Of a stretch of 64,000 nt of DNA, positions 54,080 through 64,000 are shown in pieces. The stretch lies in the NCBI RefSeq assembly GCF_026914185.1, contig NC_070563.1, forward strand, positions 5,539,001-5,603,000, in the 5' to 3' direction. This DNA comes from Puccinia triticina. Lineage: Eukaryota > Basidiomycota > Pucciniomycetes > Pucciniales > Pucciniaceae. Each line of letters begins with the position of its first letter. Position 1 is the stretch's first letter. A program made the translations under genes and the position numbers. The notes beneath the pieces were generated by a model. The model was not told the DNA's origin. It was given only the letters and a program-made list of their open reading frames with translations, and did no database searches.

Positions 54080-57000
54080 TCATTCTCCTGGTTCAATTTC
54101 GGGGTCAACATGATCCGGAGGGAGACGAACAATCGCAGGGGGCGTATGATCATCGCAGCTAGCGCATACTTTCCCCCCAATACTTGCCAAAGTGTGAGAC
54201 GGTGACCTCAGCCCCGTCTGAGAAAGAAATTCCAAGACTTTGCGCCACCCGAGAGCCTTGGTGAAAATGTCGGCTAACTGGTCGTTGGTTGAAATCCATT
54301 CCAGCCGGACCTTGTCGGTGTAGAGAAGCTCGTTGATAATGTGGAATTCACGGTTGATGTGTCGGTGTTCTTTTCTGGTGCCGCAGTCCTTTGCGATGTA
54401 CACAGCCGCCTTATTGTCCGAGCAGATCTTGGGAGGAAGAACGGGTAGAAATCCGGAAAGCAGAGATCGGAGAAAACATGCATCCTTGGAAGCAAAAGAC
54501 AGAGCCATGTACTCTGCCTGACATGTCGACCTGGCCACACAAGACTGTCTCTTTGAAGCCCATGATATGGGCGAACCCCAGACCGTCAAAATGAAACCGT
54601 GCACCGACCTCCAGCCTTCCCCGCCCCAGTTGGCGTCCACAAACGTCTTGATGCAGTCCAGTTCATCACCGGACGACTTGATCGGGAGGGTAAGGTGTGC
54701 CGTGAACCAAATATAAGATATCAGATGTTCAAGTGCTTCCCAGTGAGACCGGTCTGGTGCCATTGAGAATTGAGCCAAAAAATTCACTGCAAACGAAAGA
54801 TCAGGCCTTGAACCCGCAGCCAAATAGAGTATGCACCCTATGCGTGAAAGATAATCCCGATCCATCTCGGTTGCGGGGTTGGAAACCAAATCAGACGAAG
54901 GAAGTGGTGAGCGTGTCTTGATACTTGAGGGGCTGTAGTTAAGAATCCTCTCCACCAGCATTAGCTGATCGAGGGTGAACCCGCCATCAACTTCTTTCAC
55001 TCTAACGCCAACGATACTAGATAGTTTTTCATCCCATTTCAGATCTAGGGCCAAGTCAAGAGCCTTCTTCAAACGATCCATCAAGGACTGTGAGCTTGCT
55101 GTAAACAATCCGTCATCCACATGTACCCATAAGAACGCCATGCCGTCTTTTTCCTTGTAGATGTAGGTCGACTGATCTTTGAGGTTAGGCCGGAATCCAA
55201 TCACCGCCAACTTGGTCTTCAAGTGTAGCCACCAGCAACGACTGGCCTGTTTGGTGCCATAAAGAGCTTTCTTTAGTTTCAGAACACATCCAGGGGAGAC
55301 TTTAACGCCAGGAGGAGGCTTGATATATACTTCGTAGTCGATGTCACTGTGAAGAAATGCAGATTTCACATCAAAAGACGCCACTGGCCATTTGAAACGA
55401 GACGCCATCGCCAGTAAGAGTCTGAGCAACGGGAAAGTCGGTGTAGGAGCAAATGTTTCTCCCACATTTACCCCGTGGACTTGACGGAACCCTTGCGCGA
55501 CGATCCTCGCCTTGAATTTTGTTATTTCACCTTCTTGGTCTCGTTTGAGGGCAAAGACCCAACGACAATTGAGCACTTCATAATCATCAGAAATGGGGAC
55601 TTCCTCCCAGACGTTCAATGATAGCATCATGTAAATCTCGGCGTCACAGGCTTTCATCCACTCAACACTGAGATCGGAGTTGAGCACCTGATGATAGGTG
55701 TTGGGAGCGTCGGACATAAATGGAGAGGTCAAAAGTACAGAGGCCAGCAACGCGTCTTGAATCTCAAAATCCTTAATCTGTCTAAAATCACCTAAATGCA
55801 GAGCCTGTATTGAGTTTAGAACCGCATTCAACGTGCCTGAGTTTGTCATTTGAGAAGGAAGCTCATCTTCATGGAAAATGACCGAGCCCCAACTTCCAGT
55901 TTCTTGGATACTGGATTCCAGAGGATCCAACCATGCGAGGTGTCCAAAATTCCTACGTGAATGAACGGCGACGAACGTGGTACGAATTGCTTCGGGTATT
56001 TGATGTTATGAAGATACGCTCGGCAGCCGAAAACTTTGACCATGTCCAATGAAGGCGTCTTGCCCAGGCATAGCTCGTAAGGAGTCTTGATAGCATCGTC
56101 GTGTACAATTCGGTTGAAAATGAACGCTGCCTGTTTGAAAGCCAAAAGCCATAGCGATGTAGGAAGCTTTGCATGAATTAGGAACGTTCTTGCCATATCC
56201 AAAAGCGCCCGGTTAGTTCGCTCCACTCCGCCGTTCTGATGATGTTCATACGGGACTGACATTTCATGTCGAATGTTGTGTTTCTTGAGGTAATCGTTGA
56301 ATTTGTTAGAGATGAATTCACCACCGCAGTCCAATCTGATACAAAGAACGTCATGAGAACAATGTTTTTTGAATTTTTCAATCCATGAGATGACCTCTTT
56401 GGCTGCCAGATCCTTTGACTTCAAACCAAATACGGACGTCATTCGAGAGAAAATATCATGGATAACTAATCCGTATGTGCTACCATCCAGTGCCGCAGCA
56501 AAAGGGCCGACTAAATCAACTGCAACTATAGCACCTGGTTTGTCCGCAATCTGACGAGGAGGTGACTTAACCGGGGTGTGAGTGCTCTTCGCTAAGGAAC
56601 AAGAACCGCATTTCCCAGATGGTTGACTTATGGGCTTGTCAGGTAGACCCAGTACCGCATTGTTTGTGATGGACTTATTCACTGTTCTCATTGCTAAGTG
56701 GCCTAGACGGGCATGCCAGATGTGGGATGACAATGAGGATAGGACAGGACGCGAAACTGAAACAGATGAAGCGGAAGAAGAAATGGTAGCAGCCGGAGTC
56801 GAAATATACCACCAATAGTTGTCCACGTACAACGGAAATCGACGACCTCCTTGACAAAAGAGAAACAGACCGTTTTCAAACCCAACTTGTCCATCCCATT
56901 TATCGAAAAAACCGACCGAGATGACCGTGCCGCGAACATGTTTACACAGGAGAACGTTGCTTAGCTTGAGAATACCGTGAGTTGTAGGAATCCGAGCGTC

Positions 57001-57354
57001 CCCGATTCCCTCTATGGTAATGCATTCTTCAGACGCAACACAAAGCTGAATATTAGCGGGTCTCAGGGACGTGAAGAAATCGGGACACGACGTTACATGA
57101 TTAGTCGCTCCTGTATCGCAAAGGATATCCCCTGCATTTTCTGGATTGGCCGAGACCGACGCCAAAGTGCCATCGGTAACAATCAAGCGTCCTGAGAGTA
57201 CCGACGATTTTCTAGGTTGCCAACCCGGGGTCTGCTGCCGTGGATCTTCAAGTGGTGGCAGTCCTCTCTTCACTCTGGGACAGTCTTGCGCCCAGTGCCC
57301 CCACTCCCAACACACATTACAGGGAAAGGCAGCCGTGAGATATTTCTTCCCCAA
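54080..57354 (-). pseudogene. Copia element B pol, frameshifted
   Basis: First frame (57354-55846): zinc knuckle CNVCWEWGHWAQDC, protease CDTGATNHVTS, pre-integrase finger (HARLGHLAM ... CGSCSLAKS), integrase (AVDLVGPF, RLDCGGEF, GGVERTNRA). A frameshift between about 55930 and 55846 leads to the second frame (to 54080): RT (NCRWVFALKRD, FDVKSAFLHSDI, LKKALYGTKQA, WVHVDDG) and RNase H (DANWGGEGWRSVHGF, CQAEYMAL, ICSDNKAAVYIAKD), ending near DIFTKALG. All catalytic motifs are present, so only the frame breaks disable it. Confidence 0.9.
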
Positions 57355-58498
57355 GAGTCGGGCTCGTGTTCTTTCTGAGCAGAAGAAGATTGACCACCGG
57401 GACGACCTCGGAAACCCCTCGACGCATAACCCCCACGTCCTCTCCCGCCCCTCGCTGATCCAGAGCCTCGTTGAGACGCCATGCCCGTGAGCGAGGAAGA
57501 CGCGCTTGCTTGATGAAGTCTTGAGGCCATGTTGAGAACCTCCGAAGATTCAATTTTGAGCTTGGGGTCAATCGCCAAACGGGAGTCGATTGCATCGGTC
57601 AGCGACTGATTGTAGCGCTTAAGGCTGGCGTGAAAGGAAAGGGATAACAACTTATCTGTTGTTAACACCCCCAGTCGCTTCTCCAAGTCGAGCCAGCTCC
57701 TCTTTAAAGATTCATAGCTGGCAGCAGGCGAGTCTGAAGCATCCGGGGCTAGCGCAATGTCAGACCATCGACTGGTGAGAAGCGACCAGGAGGGACTTGC
57801 AAATCGCCGTTCCAAAGAAATCCAAGCCCCGTGCGCATTCATCCCGTTGAGCGATGAGCGCAGCGCCGAGTCGATCGAGTTTTTGATGACCGCAAGAACA
57901 CCGCAAGAACACCGCAAGAAACGTCCGGGTTTTCTTCATAACGGTCGACCTTGAAATAATCCGGCTTCTTGGTGACAGTGTCCACTGTGTCCTTGACAGA
58001 GGCCGACCAGTGAGGATAATTCGATCCGTTGATTGAAAGTTGAGGATCGATTTCCTTCCCCAATTTTTGCCATTCGAGCTGATTCCGAACTGTGGCCGAT
58101 TGGGAGACAGTCAAGTTCTTGATGAGGAGAAGCTTGAGCATGTCGCCGTCGAAGTTGGAGAGACCATTTCGAAGGACTTCTTGATTAAGCATGGCGGTGA
58201 AATCGGGCTCCGGAATAAGGTCTGGTTTAGGCGACTCGACGCCGTGGTCTGACTCATGGACTGTCAGTTCTTCAAAAGGGTTGGGATGATTGCGAGACTT
58301 GCCTTTAGAAGGACCGACGGAGGGATGAGGCGCCGGAGATTGTTGAGGGTAAAGGCCGGGTAGGAAAGGGTTTCTTGATTCTTCATGATCAGACATGGTT
58401 GGCGAGGTTGATGAGGAAAGTTTGATTTTTGGAGGAGTAACTCGAGCCGTAAAATCCGGTTTCAAAGTGGGTTGATGTTTGGACCGGGTATTAACCAT
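57270..58498 (-). pseudogene. gag: Copia element B gag, broken by an 11-base duplication
   Basis: The first frame (58498-57839) starts MVNTRSKHQPTLKPDFTARV and runs to DVSCGVLAV, where an 11-base tandem duplication (GTGTTCTTGCG as read on the minus strand, near 57910) shifts the frame. Removing one copy restores DVSCGVLAVIKNSIDSALRS. The second frame (to 57270) is the C-terminal Gag with a glycine/arginine-rich RGGRGRGG tail. A further one-base break near 57350 separates it from the zinc knuckle. Confidence 0.88.
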
Positions 58499-58709
58499 AA
58501 AATGTAGTTAAGATATCGATAGGCAGTGCGTCGAAAAATCTTAACTGTATCGAGGATATCAGAGTTGGAAAAAGGTTTGAAAAATCCACGATATGAGGGG
58601 TAGAAAGGATGTCAGGTGCGAGCTGAAAAATCCAGAGTCCTAATCGTTTTTCTTTTAGAAGAAGTAATCTAAATCACAAGCGATAAAGCAAAAAACCCCG
58701 CTGGTGACA

Positions 58710-58725
58710 GCGCGGGCTCATAACC
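58710..58725 (-). other. Primer-binding site matching half of initiator tRNA-Met (element B)
   Basis: GGTTATGAGCCCGCGCT on the element strand, starting immediately inside the 5' LTR. Identical over 17 bases to the site of element A, although the LTRs and proteins of the two elements are unrelated beyond the superfamily level. Confidence 0.75.
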
Positions 58726-58964
58726 TGTAGAGCGCAGAGATGATAATAGTGTACGAAATAGGAAAACTCCCCCCAGGGGAAAATAACATTGCCATGAGAG
58801 TAAGGTATTTATAGTATATACAAGTATGTAATTGGGTTGGTGAGAAAGTATGTAAAAGAATATACTAGAACTATGTATATATATGTAAGTAAATAGTATG
58901 TGTCTATGGAGTAAAGTGATGAGAAATATGCAGTAAACCATAAAGCCATAGCCCCGCCACAACA
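58726..58964 (-). repeat. 5' LTR of copia element B
   Basis: 239 bases, partner of 53534-53772. In the element orientation it starts TGTTGTGGCGGGG and ends CTGCGCTCTACA, the canonical TG...CA. Confidence 0.93.
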
Positions 58965-59220
58965 GAGTCGGGGGGCCTTTGGGTTGGTTTACAACCTGGG
59001 CGACACAACATCAACCGGGGGTTGCGTTGGTGGGGTGTCTGCCGATCTTACATCGCCCACCGGCCTTTTCAGATTGGACCACAGCAATGTAACATCTGCC
59101 ATCGCCGATTTAACATCACAAGACAGTTACGTCGGACGCTTGCACCAATGTAACATCGGTGCAAAACATCCAACGTAAGCGCGGATACAGCCGTCCGATA
59201 CAATTGTATTGGCAGTGTAA
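58965..59220 (+). repeat. Repeat R4, right half
   Basis: Starts with the second GAGTC and aligns with 41866-42260 of the right arm (GGTGGGGTGTC, TTACATCGCC, GATGTAACATC-type words, AAGCGCGGAT.CAGCC). It lacks the 148-base MITE present in the arm copies and so shows that element's empty site. Confidence 0.85.
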
Positions 59221-59233
59221 TAAACTTAGATTG

Positions 59234-59330
59234 GCAAAACAATCTGCATGTATTGATTTTCTTGGTGGCTGAGTCTGGATCTAATACCAATACAGAGTAT
59301 CAAACCCAAAACCAAACCAATATCAATCCA
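59234..59330 (+). repeat. Dispersed repeat R2, copy 2
   Basis: Same orientation and nearly the same sequence as 23611-23706, including TGGTGGCTGAGTCTGGAT. It directly precedes an R3 copy here, unlike the first locus. Confidence 0.85.
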
Positions 59331-59334
59331 AGTT

Positions 59335-59640
59335 TATTAAATCCACACAAATGTGGAAATCTAGATCTAAGTTTTGGCGTATTTTCAATTAAAAAATAAC
59401 ACAACAGAAGAGCGCACAATTTGAACAATACACACAGCCATTGAAAATATCCCCAAAGACCCAAAGGCCCTATGGATGACCCTCCAGCTGTGCCAAAGCA
59501 ACAAGCAAAAAAGGGCCGGTTGTGAAAAACTCTGTGAAAGAGCTGTCAAGGAGGGGCCTAATCAAGCAACTAGGGGGCTTCCAGGGAGGGGGTGGACGAA
59601 ACCGGATCCCCTGGGGGGGGGGACTTGCCCATCCCTCCCT
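59335..59640 (-). repeat. Dispersed repeat R3, copy 2 (inverted)
   Basis: Reverse-complement relative of 32800-33065: TCTAGATCTAAGTTTTGG, CCCAAAGACCC, ATGGATGACCCTCCAGC and GAAACCGGATCCCCTGG occur in mirrored order. Non-coding. Confidence 0.7.
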
Positions 59641-60290
59641 CCATTAAATCGAACTTAACACAAGCGTACCCTCCTCAGGGGAGCGTAGCGACCTCCGAAG
59701 GAGGGACTTGCCTCTAAAGTCGCATGTCTCGCCCTACAGGATCGAGACAAATGGCAGGGAGGACCCTACGCTCCCCCATTTTCCCCAATACCTCCCTGTT
59801 TCCTCTTAATTCATCCCGCGCCCTTTGCACCATTGGAATGGCAAGCTTCTTAGCTTATTTTTGCCCACTTCAAACTCCCCCATATCCATTCCCCCTGGCA
59901 AGAAACGTCCTGTAAATTTTTCAACATGGCAGATTTATGTGACCAATCCCCCCCTTCGAGACCGCGCGGGCTCAGGGAATTTCAAATTTTGAGCCCAAAA
60001 ACGGCTGGATCACCACTCCAGAACCACTTCAGGGCAGGAGGAGTGGGCTAGTAATCATGGGGGCCAGTTGGGTAAAAAATGGTGAAATAGAAGCTGAGAT
60101 TGCAGACTACAAGTCTGTCTACTAAGATCTTTTTAAACTAAAAACTACATTTTTAAAAACATTTTGAAAAGAAAATAGGTATTTTTTGCCAGAAATTCTC
60201 GAGTCTGTAGGGCCCATGGTGTGACTTTAGAGGTAAGCCTCTCCTTTGGAGGCGCTTCGCGCCTCCTCGGAGAGACTTAGTTAAGCTTGC
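59640..60290 (+). repeat. Dispersed repeat family R1, copy 3 (longest)
   Basis: Combines the blocks seen at 18735-19130 with those seen inverted at 22425-22775, ending AGAGGTAAGCCTCTCC and AAGCTTGCC. This shows that the two other loci are partial copies of one element. No coding sequence. Confidence 0.7.
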
Positions 60291-62357
60291 CATTAAATAC
60301 CCATCCACCCGCATGCCTTGCATCAGCTCATATCCGTCTTCAGCTGACCTCGTCTCCACTGACATCTGTTGCCCGCTGTCAGCTTTAGAGTCATCACAGC
60401 TGACCTAAAAGCTGCCTGTTCTACCTTTGTTACATATAAATCACTTTATATCTTTTTCATCTTAAGAGATAACCTTGTTTTGACTTCATATTCTGTTTCC
60501 TCATGCAAATTTAACCCTAGTTACAACTCATCACTTCCTTGTAACTATACTCCTTCCCTGAGTTATTGAGTTGTGGCGCACTTGCGCAGTTGTGACGTGT
60601 CAGCGCTACCAGGCGCGCCAAACCACATGTACATATGTAAATTACATAAGCAAACTGTGAAAATTTTCGTAGTCAGGATCCCCCTTGCCTGAGGCGGATC
60701 TACAGACTCCAGCACACCAGAACCACCACCCAGATAACCCCAGGATCACCACCAAAGAGCCTACTATACTCCCAGTATACCTACCGTCACAGGCGCCTAG
60801 GATATTGACAGTAAGTAACCTCTTTCACTGAACCTTGTTTATCTCAGAGGTACAACTCTGTGTCTTGCTTGATCTGCTCTTTCTTCTTGCTTTGCCTCTT
60901 CCTTGATCACAGGGCTGTCCCTCCACGTCTACAGGCCTTTGCCTCCATCTTGATCTCAGGGCTGTCCCTATTATCATTTGGCCTTTGCCTCAAATCTAGG
61001 TTGCAGGGCTGTCCCTCAGGTTTCCCATTAAGAACCTTGACTGTCCAGAGAGAAGTCTAAAAAACTGTGGCTGGATTAAACTTATCTGATCCAGATACCC
61101 TCCTGAGAGGAAGCTGTAGCTCTTTCTAGCACAGAATAGCAGCACTCTTCAGAAGAGTAGCATTGCCAGTGGACGTGCATTCCCACTAGAATAACCTAGT
61201 ACTCCTCTTCTTTCTTATCCTGCTTGGTTTCTCTCTCTCTTTCTCTTTATCTCTTATAGTTGTATTTTCTTTATCCCAAGAAATCCAACTATTGCCCCCC
61301 CCCCATTTCTTGTGTCCTGCTGTCACTATAGAGACTCAGGCTCACACCTGCCCAACCCACGCCACTAGCACCGTCTCGGGATCATTGGCTGCGCCACCAT
61401 CGCCTTCACCACTCATATTAATTGTATGTGCCACGGAGCTCAGGGTTGCAGTACGATATTGACTACGCACACTCGGCTGTGAGTACCCTTCACACTGGAC
61501 CAGAAACTTGCTCCGCTTTGGTCTCACTTGCATTTTTTTTTTGCAAAATCCTGCCCTTGGAATCTTCTTTTGGTTCGCCAAATACGCTTTGGATTGCAAC
61601 CTCTTAGTTCACCGAATACGTTTTAGATTCTCCATTTCCTATGTATGTTCGTCAGGCTTCCATTGATCAGTTCAAATCAAGTTGAATATGCTATCATAAA
61701 CAGTTCTGAGTTTGCAACAACTCGGCACTCCAATTGCGCACGATGTTTCTCACTGAAAGGTCGACCTGATACTGTGAGTCTGTGCCTGGCCCGCCGGGAA
61801 CGTGATACTACTGCATCCAACCAGATACCCAATGTGTATCGAACTTGTCAAAGTCCGCGTTCCTGCTGCGGCGTGAGCACCTTTGGCCTGGGAGAGATGT
61901 GTAGCACTGCGATCTCTCCCGCAGGGAGAGGACTTGTGACTAAGCAGGAAATCTGGCTTGACAGGATCTCCTTGCTTTGGTGGTGGAGGATGTTTTTCCC
62001 TTATACCTCTTAAACCACCAACCTAGTTCTTTCTCAATTCTCATCATTTGATCTGCTGCATCTTCCCGTGATTTCCATCCACTCAGAATTGTGATAATCC
62101 AATTTCATCATACCCTTATCTTTTTTTCAAAACTTTGGATTTTTAGCTTTGGTCGGAAATTGACAAACCCATGACCTTATTCAACCCTCTTTTTTTCGTT
62201 GAACTCCTCTTTTTTTCATCCGTCTTTTCATATCCCCTTCATTTTGCCTCCTTCCTTCGATCGCCGATCCCATCCACCCATTGCTTTGCATACATCCTCA
62301 AACGCATTCACTCAACACCTTGTAGCTCGAACGTCAAAATCTCCTTTATATACGACT
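60291..62357. other. Intergenic region upstream of the DUF6589-like gene
   Basis: No gene supported. Pyrimidine-rich with scattered short open frames; a repeated CAGGGCTGTCCCT word occurs three times at 60910-61020, and a C run is at about 61290. The last 200 bases are a likely 5' untranslated region or promoter. Confidence 0.4.
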
Positions 62358-64000
62358 ATGGATCCGGATCCGACAAAAACCAAAGAGATCAGATCACAAT
62401 AGTCAAAGCTATACTCCATTTGCAATCTCATCAATGAACTCAACCTTACCCCGAAACAGTTCCTCTCCGCCTTTTTGACCAGCGAAAATATGTCCATGGC
62501 CTTCCAACGACGATATTGGGGAACTAAAACGGGCTGGCCGTCCACACTATCGCTTCTTCATATGATGCGCAATGTTATTTACACTCATGACGGTGGCAAA
62601 GATCACTGGGAAAGTTTTATTCTTGAAGAGGTATGTTGAAATTATTTTGACAATTGTTGACTTCGCTTCTGACTCATTTGTTCCTTCCAAACAAATAGGC
62701 AACAAGGATTACAATCTCTCAGAGACCGCCGAGTGGCGCCTTCCCTCAGGGTGCATATCACAACACACGTACAGTATCGGAGGATTCATTCTTGTTGGAG
62801 GAAAAGGAAGATCAAGACAAAGCCCTGACAGAAATAGACATGCCTTTCCTCTTCAATCTGCTATTCAATAAACTCGACAGTTGATTGGCCGCGGGGAACA
62901 ATCACAATGATGAAAACGAAGATCCAGAGGATGGGGATGAGAAAGTCCCCGAACCAGACTTCGACGTGGCTGCTCTGGATCCAAACGACGATCTTGAGGC
63001 CGACTTACCTTTTAACCGCAACAAACGAGCATATGTGGTAAGTTATTTTGCATTTGACAACTCAATACCTGAAATTCGATCTGACCCAAATTTTTTATAA
63101 CGGAAGGTTGCAAAGACAATATGTTCAATGGTCGCATTTGTCTTGAATCGCCGCATCAATGGTCCACAGCTTCGAAATTCCTTGACGTTTCTTGCGTGCG
63201 GAGTGATCGATCGAGTCAATGTATTCTTACAGTACATTGGCCTCAGTTCATCTCGAAAGACATCTCATCTAGCGCTTAACTATCTCAGCAAGAAATCTCA
63301 GAAGAAAATCTCGAAAAAGATTTCGGCTTCCCTTGCAACAAATCTAGCTCCATTCCTATGCGTGGACAATCTCGAATTCAAACAGAAAATTCACGCAAAA
63401 TCCATTGGCCACACGTCTCGTATGTTCCACGGAACTTGGGGTTATATCCATCACCCTAGCCAACAGCTCATCGACTCAGTCCCAAGTGCCGATCTCACTG
63501 TCCAAGCGTATCACCAAGCAATGTCAAAAGTTGCGACTTTCAATGTCCATCCGAGGATGCTACTTCCATCGATCCAGGAAGAAATCTCGTGGGAATCTGT
63601 TATAAAAAGTCAGATTGCTCAAGCGCTCCTTGAACATCTAGTTTCCCCATCTGATTCGCTTGTCTCAATCCCTACAAAACCTCCGCCTCTTGAGCCAATA
63701 TCAAGTCAAAAGCCCGATATCACAATGCTGAAATTGATGATAGCATCCGACAACTCAGCCCAGGGAGCCGGCGAAGTCTTTGAAGCAATTACTGATCAGT
63801 CAAATATGTCACCAGCCAGCTTTTCGTCTCGGCTACAAGTTATCGATGGCGACCTTGGGACTTGTACAAAGGTTTCGACCTTACGAAACCAACGCATACC
63901 AAGCGGGCACAGCGAGGAAAGCCTGGTCAATGTTCTCACAATCTTGGGAGGGGCCCATACAATGTGGAATATCAGCCAGGCAATCTATTCAAAACACATC
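62358..64000 (+). pseudogene. DUF6589-domain protein, broken and cut by the window edge
   Basis: Spliced exons 62358-62630, 62699-63037, 63107-64000 and beyond; introns 68 and 69 bases with GTATGT and GTAAGT donors, both keeping the frame. The N-terminal part (LINELNLTPKQFLSAFLTSE, FQRRYWGTKTGWPSTLSLLH) and the final LRNQRIPSGHSEESLVNVLT, ILGGAHTMWNISQAIYSKH fit the DUF6589 family of basidiomycetes, whose function is unknown and which is often linked to mobile DNA. In-frame TAG at 62400-62402 (codon 15) and TGA at 62882-62884 interrupt it. A start downstream of the TAG would bypass only the first. Confidence 0.75.

Larger units (their letters stand above)
53534..58964 (-). mobile_element. Complete Ty1/copia element B with LTRs and target duplication
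   Basis: LTRs of 239 bases at 53534-53772 and 58726-58964, differing at very few positions; plus-strand ends TGTAGAGCGCAGAG and CCCCGCCACAACA. GAGTC flanks both ends (53529-53533, 58965-58969). On the minus strand a GAGGGGGGGAG purine tract adjoins the 3' LTR and GGTTATGAGCCCGCGCT adjoins the 5' LTR. It is inserted in repeat R4. Confidence 0.95.

Overview
This is a transposon-dense stretch of a fungal nuclear genome, most likely a basidiomycete and plausibly a rust-like (Pucciniomycotina) plant-associated species. The evidence is short GT-AG introns of 55-90 bases, several Ty1/copia and Ty3/gypsy families, a DUF6589-type gene, and a large AT-rich gene for a predicted secreted protein beside GC-rich housekeeping genes. 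The species assignment is an inference. No tRNA, rRNA or CRISPR array was seen.

Layout. 1-3250: 5' two-thirds of a minus-strand Ty3/gypsy element (gag, a -1 slippery site, protease, partial RT). 3336-5242: two arrays of hairpin-forming repeats beside a 3'-truncated minus-strand copia element (5234-8752). 9150-12567: a decayed plus-strand copia element, split in its integrase zinc finger by a 488-base hAT-like MITE. 13567-17871: a GC-rich gene island with trimethylguanosine synthase (TGS1), a small divergent membrane-protein candidate and the gamma subunit of eIF2B; both conserved genes splice cleanly. 18.3-22.8 kb: a MITE, dispersed repeats and a broken chromodomain gypsy element. 24429-26592: a five-exon gene for a 613-residue predicted secreted protein. 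27-30 kb: an intron-bearing fragment copied from the eIF2B-gamma gene, a 173-base tandem array cut by a Helitron-like terminus, a second such terminus and another GC-rich gene fragment. 30578-32025: a GH131-like gene with a four-base micro-exon and a suspicious in-frame stop.

33245-44780 is a giant palindrome: two arms of about 4.26 kb, apparently identical, around 3 kb of a 41-base satellite that itself folds into hairpins and reverses orientation at 39105/39106. A further kilobase of the same satellite follows the right arm. This is the most striking structure in the window, but it could be an assembly or read artefact.

47218-52551 and 53534-58964 are two complete copia elements with LTRs, target-site duplications, polypurine tracts and the same unusual primer site, which matches the 5' half of initiator tRNA-Met. 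The second sits inside a repeat whose uninterrupted relative lies in the palindrome arms. The end of the window holds dispersed repeats and a broken DUF6589 gene that runs off the edge.

Host functions that can be named are snRNA/snoRNA cap hypermethylation (TGS1), translation initiation control (eIF2B-gamma), probable beta-glucan modification (GH131) and one candidate effector. They form no operon. What links them is a genome where elements of many classes nest in each other and copy pieces of genes.
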